A DNA stretch of 31,936 nucleotides, taken from Oleiagrimonas sp035690885. GTDB lineage: Bacteria > Pseudomonadota > Gammaproteobacteria > Xanthomonadales > Rhodanobacteraceae. Positions 17,020 through 24,116 of this stretch are shown one piece after another. The stretch lies in contig DASSKC010000064.1 in assembly GCA_035690885.1 (NCBI GenBank), positions 1-31,936 of the forward strand, read 5' to 3'. A model generated the notes under the pieces. The model worked only from the letters and a program-made list of their open reading frames with translations. It searched no databases and was not told where the DNA came from. The position numbers and the translations under genes are program-made. How positions within the stretch are numbered: position 1 is the first letter of the stretch; each line of letters starts with the position of its first letter.

Positions 17020-17541
17020 TCACATCCGCACGGGGCCGCTTTCCTCGCATTTTGCCACGGCCTTGCGCGCAACCGCGACGCCGGCCGCGTCGCCGGCAAT
17101 GCGGCGCATTTCCAGCACCGTCTGCCAGTTGCGTGCGCACAGCCCGCCGACCTTGGGACCGAGCCGATAAGAGCGTCGCGCCAGCTTTCCGGCCTGACCA
17201 TAATCGCCCAGGCGCACCGCCAGTTCAGCACGCTTTTGCAGGATGTCCGGCGACGGCGCCAGCTTCAGCGCCTTGTCCAGCGCGGCGGCGGCGTCTTCGT
17301 AACGACCTTTCGAGGCGCGCTGTTGCGCCTTTGCAAGCAAGTGGTCGACACCCGGTTCGCGCAATGGCTTGACGCGCACGACCGAGTCGTCTTTCGCGCC
17401 GGCGGCACGAATCGCCGCAACCATCTCGGCGCCGGACGGCTCCGGCTTGGGCGCCTGCACCGGCGGCTGCGAGCAAGCGACCAACATCGCGCCGGCGGCA
17501 ACGCACGGCACAAGCAACAAAACACTTCGCAAAGACATCAT
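17020..17541 (-). CDS. TPR lipoprotein, probable PBP1b activator (LpoP-like)
   Basis: The protein is a 173-residue putative outer-membrane lipoprotein. The signal peptide ends in a lipobox LVAC, with C23 as the lipidated residue. A proline-rich linker follows, then helical TPR-like repeats (about 65-130, for example GRYEDAAAALDKALKLAPSP). Its ATG overlaps the mrcB stop by one base (TGATG), so it is made together with PBP1b; a TTG at 17544 is a weaker alternative. In Pseudomonas aeruginosa the TPR lipoprotein LpoP, encoded with the PBP1b gene, activates that synthase, and similar gene pairs occur in many proteobacteria. Gene order, lipidation and TPR content all fit LpoP here. The protein is shorter than P. 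aeruginosa LpoP. It could instead be a general TPR lipoprotein, and the role is inference until tested. Confidence 0.72.
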   Translation of the reverse strand: MMSLRSVLLLVPCVAAGAMLVACSQPPVQAPKPEPSGAEMVAAIRAAGAKDDSVVRVKPLREPGVDHLLAKAQQRASKGRYEDAAAALDKALKLAPSPDILQKRAELAVRLGDYGQAGKLARRSYRLGPKVGGLCARNWQTVLEMRRIAGDAAGVAVARKAVAKCEESGPVRM

Positions 17542-19868
17542 CAATAACCGGCTGAAGGTTGTGTGGGTGAAGCTGGCTTGTCATCGCCGCCGAATAAGCC
17601 GCGGAACTGCTGCCAGAAGCAACCGTGCACTTCGGTCGGCTGGGTCCCGGCAATGAACGGCAGGCGACGTGCGCCGTCGCACTGCGGTTTGGTCCGCTCG
17701 CCGGTCTGCGCATCGACCCAGACATAGTCGATGCCCTTGCCCAGCTCGGACGGAGGCGGCAGCGGCTGCGTGGGCATGTGCGAGAACAGGTAGCGCCACG
17801 CGACCAGCGCGCCGGACGAACCCCACAGGTTGGTCGGCTTGTTGTCGTCGCGGCCCATCCAGAAAACACCCAGCCGGTCACCCGTGAAACCGACAAACCA
17901 GCTGTCGCGCTGCTCGTCACTGGTGCCGGTCTTGCCGGCCGCGTGCAGCCAGCCCAGGCCGTTGGTGCGTATCGAATGGGCCGTACCGCGAATGGCCACT
18001 TCCTGCATGGCATACCTGACCAGCTTGATCGGCAATTCGTACTCGGCCTTGCCTTCACGCACGCGGTAACGGCGCAGCGTCTTGCCGTGCGAATCGGTCA
18101 CGCCGCGCAGGGTCACCAGCGGCAAGGCGTGCCCGCCCGAGGCGATGAACTGGTACAGGTGCGCCAGCTGCGCCGGCGACAAGTCGATGGCACCGAGTAC
18201 CAGCGACGGGTTCGGATTGACGCTCTCCAGCCCGAACGACTCCAGGAATTTCTGCACGCGCTTGATGCCGATGGCCAGCCCCAGGTGCACCGTCGCCAGA
18301 TTCCACGAATGCACCAGCGCGTCGATGAGGAACACGTTGCCGTGCGATTGATTGTCGTCGTTCTGTGGCGACCATACGCTGCCATCGGGCTGCTTCAGAT
18401 GCACCGGCGCATCGCTGATGATGCTGGCCAGCGACCAACGCTCCGGCTGCGCCAGGGCCACCAGATACACCAACGGCTTGATCGTCGAGCCGACCTGGCG
18501 ATGCGCGTCCAGCGCACGATTGAAGCCGGGAACACGCGGTTCGCGACTGCCGACCATCGCCAGCACGTTGCCGTTGTGCGGGTTGGTGACCACGCCCGCG
18601 GCCTGGATATGCTCGCCGCGTTTGCCCAGGCCCTTGATGGTGTGCTTGACGGCTTTCTCGGCATAGATCTGCGCGGCCGGGTCCAGCGTGGTGAAGACCG
18701 ACAGACCATCGCTGCGCAACTGCTCCTCGGTGAAATCGTGCTTGATCTGGGCGCGTACCAGATCCATGAACGCGGGGAACCGGTCATGCGGCAGGCGTGC
18801 GCGGTCGGTCACCTCCAGCGGCGTCGCCTGCGCACGCTTGGTGGCGGCATCACTCAGCAACCCGGTCAGGTTGAACTCCGACAGCACGTGGTCACGCCGG
18901 GCCTTTGCACGCTCGGGATAACGGCGCGGATTGTAGTAACTCGGACCACGCACAAGCCCCACCAGCATGGCAATTTGCGCCGGACCCAGTTCCTGCAGGC
19001 GACGCCCGAAGTAGAACTCGGCGGCCGCGGCGAATCCATGCACGGCCTGGTAACCCTTCTGCCCGAGGAAAACCTCGTTGACGTAGGCCTCGAGGATGCG
19101 CTTCTTGCTGTAATTGGTCTTGATCAGGACCGCCAGGATCGCTTCGTTGAACTTGCGCACGAAGGTCTGGTTGCGATCCAGGAACAGGTTGCGCACCAGC
19201 TGCTGGGTCAGCGTCGATCCGCCCTGCACGATGTGGCCGGCGCGCAGATCGGCCCACGCCGCACGTGCGATGGCGGTGAAGTCGATGCCGACGTTGCTGT
19301 TGAAGCTGCGGTCCTCGACGGCCTGCAAGCCGGTGATCAGCAGCGCTGGCACCTCGTTGAGCTTGACCACCCGGCGCTCTTGCTGCTCGGCACCGTACAG
19401 CGTGGCGATGCGTGCCGGGTCGAGATGGGTCAACTTGACGGGCTTGCCATGCATGTCGCTGACCGAGGTGATGTCGTGCCCGCCCAGGGTCAGCTTGATG
19501 CGCTGTGGCACCTCGCCGCCATACGGGCCGACATAGCCGCGCGAGGAAATCACGTAGGTCGTGTCGTTGCGCGTCCATGTGCCCGGCACGCGGCCCGAAT
19601 CGTTGTGCGCATAACCGGCAAAACGCAATTCCAGCTCGAGCGCTTCCGGCGTCATCGGCTCCCCGGCCTTGATCGGCATCGGCCGCGCGTAGATGCGCGT
19701 GGGCACCGAGAACACCAGATCGTTGAAGCGTTCCTGTACACGGGCGTTGAGCACCATCGTGTACGGCACCATGAAACCGACCAGCAAGCCGAGGCCGAGC
19801 CAGAACGGATAGCGCAACCACGGCCATACGGCGCGGGCAAGAGAACGTGTACGCGTAAGAATGGACAA
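17541..19868 (-). CDS. mrcB: Class A penicillin-binding protein 1b
   Basis: PBP1b polymerises lipid II and cross-links peptidoglycan at the inner-membrane outer face. From the TTG at 19868 it is 775 residues, like the P. aeruginosa protein. A short basic tail and one membrane segment (about 22-40) precede a UB2H-like domain, the GT51 transglycosylase and the transpeptidase. Seen are the transglycosylase glutamates E185 (AVEDRSF) and E260 (KRILEAYVNE), GGSTLTQQLVRN, and the transpeptidase motifs S461-T-I-K464, S521-W-N523 and K646-T-G-T. The usual EDRxFxxH motif reads EDRSFNSN, with Asn for His. The frame opens at GTG 19958, but a TATAAT hexamer lies between the two positions and no ATG occurs before the membrane segment, so the start is uncertain. 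It is followed by a coupled TPR lipoprotein gene and diverges from a glycosyltransferase gene. Confidence 0.94.
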   Translation of the reverse strand: MSILTRTRSLARAVWPWLRYPFWLGLGLLVGFMVPYTMVLNARVQERFNDLVFSVPTRIYARPMPIKAGEPMTPEALELELRFAGYAHNDSGRVPGTWTRNDTTYVISSRGYVGPYGGEVPQRIKLTLGGHDITSVSDMHGKPVKLTHLDPARIATLYGAEQQERRVVKLNEVPALLITGLQAVEDRSFNSNVGIDFTAIARAAWADLRAGHIVQGGSTLTQQLVRNLFLDRNQTFVRKFNEAILAVLIKTNYSKKRILEAYVNEVFLGQKGYQAVHGFAAAAEFYFGRRLQELGPAQIAMLVGLVRGPSYYNPRRYPERAKARRDHVLSEFNLTGLLSDAATKRAQATPLEVTDRARLPHDRFPAFMDLVRAQIKHDFTEEQLRSDGLSVFTTLDPAAQIYAEKAVKHTIKGLGKRGEHIQAAGVVTNPHNGNVLAMVGSREPRVPGFNRALDAHRQVGSTIKPLVYLVALAQPERWSLASIISDAPVHLKQPDGSVWSPQNDDNQSHGNVFLIDALVHSWNLATVHLGLAIGIKRVQKFLESFGLESVNPNPSLVLGAIDLSPAQLAHLYQFIASGGHALPLVTLRGVTDSHGKTLRRYRVREGKAEYELPIKLVRYAMQEVAIRGTAHSIRTNGLGWLHAAGKTGTSDEQRDSWFVGFTGDRLGVFWMGRDDNKPTNLWGSSGALVAWRYLFSHMPTQPLPPPSELGKGIDYVWVDAQTGERTKPQCDGARRLPFIAGTQPTEVHGCFWQQFRGLFGGDDKPASPTQPSAGY

Positions 19869-19895
19869 GCGTTGCAACCGGAATGAAAGGCCGAA

Positions 19896-19901
19896 ATTAT
19901 A
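19896..19901 (-). promoter_or_regulatory. Candidate -10 box of mrcB
   Basis: A perfect TATAAT is present on the minus strand, 28 bases before the proposed TTG start of mrcB. No good -35 hexamer is visible 16-18 bp further upstream. If functional it would place the transcript start near 19889 and rule out the GTG at 19958 as the start codon. Confidence 0.35.
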
Positions 19902-20094
19902 GTGGAGCGACGCGGTGCGTCCGCGCCGGACCCGCACGAGAGTACACGCAGCCAGCACCGACGCCGCCCGTGTGCGCGGTCATCGCGTCATGCCTCGTTC
20001 AGCGACAAGCCGCCTTGCGCATGCCACTTGCAGGCATAATCACGCCCTTTGGCAGCCGCACGCGGTCGCCGTTCACTGATCGCACGGAACCACG

Positions 20095-22212
20095 ATGGGC
20101 ACGCGTCGGCAAAGCACAAGCAAGACCAGTGGCATGGGCTGGCGTCTCAAGCGCTGGCGCTACCTGCTGCGTCGCGTATCCGGCTCGCTGGCCCGACGCG
20201 GCCTGCGTGGCACCTTGCAACGCATCAGCCAGGAGTGGCGGCGCCGACCGGCCACCGACAGCAGCCTCGAGCTGTTGCCACTGGACACGCCGTTCACGCC
20301 GTTTACGCTGCCCACCAGCGACACGCCGGTGGTTTCGGTGATCATCCCGGTATACGGCAAGCTTGCCTGGACGTTGGCCTGCTTGCGCTCGATCGTGCGC
20401 GCCGGTGCCGACACGCCGTTCGAGGTCATCGTGGTCGACGATGCCTCACCCGATGCGAGCGCCGCGACCTTGCGCAAGGTGGCAGGCCTGCGCCTGCTGC
20501 AAAATCGCGACAACCTCGGCTTCACCGGCAGCTGCAACGCCGGTGCCGCGCAGGCCCGCGGCGACTGCCTGCTGTTTCTCAACAATGACACCCAGGTCAC
20601 GTCCGGTTGGCTGGACACCTTGCACGAGTGCCTGGTTCAGGAGCCCGACTGCGGCATCGCCGGCAGCCGTCTGGCATATCCGGATGGCCGCCTGCAGGAG
20701 GCCGGCGGCATTGTGTGTTCGGATGCCTCATGCTGGAATGTGGGGCGTTTCGAGGATCGCAACGATCCCCGCTATCGATACCGGCGCGAAGTCGATTACG
20801 TGTCCGGCGCGGCGCTCATGATCCGGCGTCGCCTGTTCGCCAGCATCGGCGGTTTCGACGCGCGTTATGCACCGGCCTACTACGAAGACACCGACCTCGC
20901 CTTTTCGGTCCGCGACACCGGCCAGCGCGTGATCTACGAGCCGCGCAGCCTGGTCATCCACATGGAAGGCACCACCTCCGGCACCGACGTGTTTTCCGGC
21001 GTCAAGCAACAACAGCAAACCAACCGCAAAAAATTTGCGCAAACCTGGTCGCGTGTACTCGAACGACAACCGGCGCCGGACGCCCGGGTCGAATCGATCA
21101 TGCACGGCACCGGGCCTCACATCCTGATTGTCGACACCACCACGCCCGAGCCTGCGCGCGACTCCGGCTCGTTGCGTCTGGTCGCATTGTTCAAGCTGCT
21201 GCACGACATGGGCTGGCGAACCAGCTTTCTGCCCGATGACGGTCACGCCGACGAAGCGCATGTCGACATGCTCGGCGCACTCGGCGTGCAGGTGTTGCGG
21301 CGCCCGTGGGTGCGCGATGCCTCGGCCTGGCTCAGCCGCCACGGCGACGACCTCGATGCCGTGATGCTGTGCCGCAGCTCCATCGCCGACCAGTACCTTT
21401 CCGTGGCGCGTCGGCACGCACCGGGCGCGCAAGTGATCTTCGACACCGTCGACCTGCACTTCCTGCGCGAACAGCGCGCCGCCGACTTGTCCGGCAACAC
21501 GGCCCTTGCACGTCAGGCCGAAGCCTCGCGTCAGCGCGAACTGGCCCTGGTCGAAGCCAGCGACGTGACCTTCGTGGTCAGCCCGGTCGAGCGCGAGCTG
21601 TTGGCCGCCGAAGCGCCATCATCGCGCGTCGAACTGCTGTCCAACGTGCATGCCGTGTATGGCCGCAAGGCTGCATTCGACACGCGCAAGGATCTGGTGT
21701 TCATTGGCGGCTTCAACCATCCGCCCAACGCCGATGCGCTGCGCTGGATGGTGCAGGAAATCCTGCCGCGCATTCGCCGCAAACTGCCGGATGTGACGCT
21801 GCACATCCTGGGTGATGCGCCGGCCGAAGCCCGACGCGCACTCGACGTCCCCGGTGTGATGTTGCACGGTCGCGTCGACGACCTGGCTCCCTGGATGAGC
21901 CGTTGCCGCATCTCCGTGGCGCCATTGCGCTACGGCGCCGGCGTCAAGGGCAAGGTCAACATGGCCATGAGCCACGGCCTGCCCGTCGTCGCCACGCCGA
22001 TCGCCACCGAAGGCATGCATCTGGTCGACGGCGAGGACGTGCTGGTCGCCGAGGACGCCGAAGCCTTCGCCACCGCGGTGCTGCGCCTGCATGACGACCC
22101 CGAGCTGTGGCTGCAGTTGTCCGATGGCGGACTGGCCAACGTACGCCGCTATTTCTCGTTTGCCGCCGCGCGCGACACGCTGGAGCAGGTACTCCAGGAC
22201 ACCATGGATTGA
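20095..22212 (+). CDS. Two-domain glycosyltransferase (GT2 + GT4-like)
   Basis: This 705-residue protein carries two glycosyltransferase modules and no membrane segment or signal peptide, so it should act on the cytosolic side of the inner membrane. The N-terminal GT2 (GT-A fold, about 79-300) has VVSVIIPVYGK, VVDDASPD (113-120), FLNNDT (161-166) as the DXD equivalent and YYEDTDLAF (262-270). The C-terminal half (about 355-705) is a GT-B domain of the GT4 type, with VFIGGFNHPPN, LHILGDAP and, around residues 619-640, KGKVNMAMSHGLPVVATP. Such double enzymes build O-antigen or other surface polysaccharides, adding two sugars in turn. Here it stands alone, divergent from mrcB and not in a polysaccharide cluster. 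Donor and acceptor sugars cannot be predicted. The ATG at 20095 has GGA 8 bases upstream; an in-frame ATG at 20134 is an alternative. Its stop abuts a REP pair. Confidence 0.9.
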   Translation: MGTRRQSTSKTSGMGWRLKRWRYLLRRVSGSLARRGLRGTLQRISQEWRRRPATDSSLELLPLDTPFTPFTLPTSDTPVVSVIIPVYGKLAWTLACLRSIVRAGADTPFEVIVVDDASPDASAATLRKVAGLRLLQNRDNLGFTGSCNAGAAQARGDCLLFLNNDTQVTSGWLDTLHECLVQEPDCGIAGSRLAYPDGRLQEAGGIVCSDASCWNVGRFEDRNDPRYRYRREVDYVSGAALMIRRRLFASIGGFDARYAPAYYEDTDLAFSVRDTGQRVIYEPRSLVIHMEGTTSGTDVFSGVKQQQQTNRKKFAQTWSRVLERQPAPDARVESIMHGTGPHILIVDTTTPEPARDSGSLRLVALFKLLHDMGWRTSFLPDDGHADEAHVDMLGALGVQVLRRPWVRDASAWLSRHGDDLDAVMLCRSSIADQYLSVARRHAPGAQVIFDTVDLHFLREQRAADLSGNTALARQAEASRQRELALVEASDVTFVVSPVERELLAAEAPSSRVELLSNVHAVYGRKAAFDTRKDLVFIGGFNHPPNADALRWMVQEILPRIRRKLPDVTLHILGDAPAEARRALDVPGVMLHGRVDDLAPWMSRCRISVAPLRYGAGVKGKVNMAMSHGLPVVATPIATEGMHLVDGEDVLVAEDAEAFATAVLRLHDDPELWLQLSDGGLANVRRYFSFAAARDTLEQVLQDTMD

Positions 22213-22213
22213 C

Positions 22214-22296
22214 GTAGGTCGGGTTGGCTTCATCAACCCGACATGCCGCGCTGCGATACGAATGTCGGGTTACGCCTGCGGCTCAACCCGACCTGC
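22214..22296. repeat. Second paired REP element in a convergent gap
   Basis: Two hairpins, GTCGGGTTG-N7-CAACCCGAC (22218-22242) and GTCGGGTT-N13-AACCCGAC (22264-22292), form an inverted pair. The first is preceded by GTAG (22214-22217), the second followed by a decayed counterpart (CTGC, 22293-22296 region). This GTAGGTCGGGTT class differs from the first REP pair in the window but has the same design. It begins two bases after the glycosyltransferase stop and ends just before the stop of the convergent TPR gene, so it probably also works as a terminator for both. Confidence 0.82.
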
Positions 22297-22302
22297 AAAA
22301 GA

Positions 22303-24000
22303 TCAGCGCTGGCCCATACGCGCGCGAAGCGCCTTCGCGCGGGCGGAACCAGGATCGAGCTTGCTCGCCGTTTGTAACGCCTGTATGGCAGCTTGGCGGT
22401 TGCCCTGCGCAAGTGCCTGCTGCGCGCGATCAACCCACGCATCGGCCAACTGCTTGCCAAGTGAATCAGCCTGATCGCTTCCGGGCGCAAGGCTCTTCAG
22501 GGTAGCCAGATAATCACCTGCCTGATGCAGGTGATCACCGGCCAACGCCTGGTTGAACAGTTGCACCACCTTGGTCGTCAGGGAATCCAGACCCTGACGC
22601 GCCGCGGCGTTGTTGGCATCGATGGTCAGGACCTTGCGATACAAATCATAGGCGCTGGCACCGGGCGGCAGCATGATGTGGCCGGCATCGGCGGCCGATT
22701 CGGCGCGCGTGATCAGGTGCTCGATCTCGACTTTCTGCAACGGCGTCAATGCCGGATGCGCCATCGGCCCTGCCGTGGCGATACCTGTCTGCGACGGCTC
22801 GCCCAGGCGCGAACGCGCCGCCGCCACCGCCACCGCTGGCGATTTGGGTGCCAGTCTGGCCGCCTTGTCGAGCAATGCCTTGGCCTGCTTGGCATCGCCG
22901 CCATCAATAGCCGCATTCGCGCGCAGCACCAGCGCTTGCGCGACCTGCCGGATGCCGGCACTGGCCACCGCATTGCCGGGATCGCGCTTGAGCACGATCT
23001 GGAATTCATGCAGGGCGTTGTCGCCACCATGGCCGGTAAAACGGCCCTTGTGCAAGTAGGCTTTCCCGGCTTTCAGGTGCGACTCGACGCTGCCCGCGGC
23101 GACCGCTTGACGCGCTTGTGACAGACGCGCGCGCAGCCCCGGCAAATCGCCATCGTGCGGCAACAACCGACCCAGCTCGTCGACCAGCGAAGCGGCCTTG
23201 TCGAAGTCGCGCCGGTCGATCGCATCGCGCGCACGCGATGCCAGAATGTCGCCAGCCTGATCCAGGCCATGACGCGCCACCGCGTTGTCCGGATTGACCT
23301 TCAGTGCCTGGTGATACAGCGCCGCCGCGCCATTGCTGCCGGTCACGTGGCCGGCCTCCAGTGCCTGCCGCGCCTGCTCGATGGTCGCGTGCACACGCTT
23401 GGTCGGGTGTTTGGCCTGCTGCAACGCGTCGGCCACCTGCTGCACCTGTGTACCACTGCCGAGCAGGCGCTTGGCATTGGCCACGGAGATCGCCGCCTGC
23501 TGATAGTCGCCGGCTTCGATCGCCGAACTGGCACGTGCCAGCTCGGCCTTGCCGACCTTGCGCAGGCCACGCAGCGCATGTCCGTTGTCCGGCTCCTCGC
23601 GCAAGACCTTGGCGTACAGCTCATGCGCACTGTTGCCATTGGTGCCTTCCAGGCGTCCGGCCGCCAGCGCCTGATCGGCATGCACCAGCATCGTGTTCAG
23701 ATGCGTGCGCGGAAACATCGCGCGCAGCTTGTCCTGGTTGAGCCAGGCCAGCGCCAGCAACGCCACCACCACGATCGCCAGCAGCGGCCACAGCCACGAA
23801 CGCCATGCCGGCGGCGCGCGATGCGCAGGCCGCTTGCGCGAACGTCGCGGCGGCGTCGGGCGCCGTGAGCCGGTATCGGCCTTGATGCGCGGCAAGCCAT
23901 CGTCCTCGCGCGGTGACGGCGCGGACGCGGGCGCATCAAGATGATCCAGATCGCCCAGGGTCGGCTCCCGGCGTCCGTTTTTTTTGTCGCTAGTAGCCAT
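22303..24000 (-). CDS. Membrane-anchored protein with four TPR-like modules
   Basis: I do not recognise a named gene. The 565-residue protein has a charged, proline- and arginine-rich cytosolic tail (1-66), one membrane segment (about 68-88, WLWPLLAIVVVALLALAWL) and a long periplasmic part. That part is built of four modules of about 90 residues starting near 102, 205, 305 and 435. Each begins with a helix ending in AAG, a glycine/asparagine turn (such as GTNGNSA or GSNGAAA), then AxxLYxxVLxxxPxNxxAxxGL and a second pair ending in GDxxxAxxxLxxAxxLxP. The pattern is that of divergent tetratricopeptide repeats, so protein binding is likely. The gene lies 116 bp after relA on the same strand and converges on the glycosyltransferase gene. 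A scaffold role at the envelope is possible; nothing in the sequence shows an enzyme. Confidence 0.82.
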   Translation of the reverse strand: MATSDKKNGRREPTLGDLDHLDAPASAPSPREDDGLPRIKADTGSRRPTPPRRSRKRPAHRAPPAWRSWLWPLLAIVVVALLALAWLNQDKLRAMFPRTHLNTMLVHADQALAAGRLEGTNGNSAHELYAKVLREEPDNGHALRGLRKVGKAELARASSAIEAGDYQQAAISVANAKRLLGSGTQVQQVADALQQAKHPTKRVHATIEQARQALEAGHVTGSNGAAALYHQALKVNPDNAVARHGLDQAGDILASRARDAIDRRDFDKAASLVDELGRLLPHDGDLPGLRARLSQARQAVAAGSVESHLKAGKAYLHKGRFTGHGGDNALHEFQIVLKRDPGNAVASAGIRQVAQALVLRANAAIDGGDAKQAKALLDKAARLAPKSPAVAVAAARSRLGEPSQTGIATAGPMAHPALTPLQKVEIEHLITRAESAADAGHIMLPPGASAYDLYRKVLTIDANNAAARQGLDSLTTKVVQLFNQALAGDHLHQAGDYLATLKSLAPGSDQADSLGKQLADAWVDRAQQALAQGNRQAAIQALQTASKLDPGSARAKALRARMGQR

Positions 24001-24116
24001 GCAGTGTCAATCCCGTCGGGCCGGCACAATCACGTGAACACAAGCTTGCAGGGTAGCACCGGCACCCGCCAGCGCCGTGAGCGAAGCATCACGCATTCAG
24101 CGTGCTGCCAGCTGCA

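Noticed and set aside
17625..19886. Plus-strand open frame of 753 codons opposite mrcB
   Set aside because: mrcB on the minus strand has all PBP1b motifs, and the antisense translation has no domain signature.
16911..22296. CRISPR array
   Set aside because: The repeats are two separate inverted pairs with different sequences, not direct repeats with regular spacers, and no cas gene is present.
24090..24104. Terminator hairpin after relA (CACGC-ATTCA-GCGTG)
   Set aside because: The stem is only 5 bp and no T-rich tract follows on the minus strand, so an intrinsic terminator is not supported.
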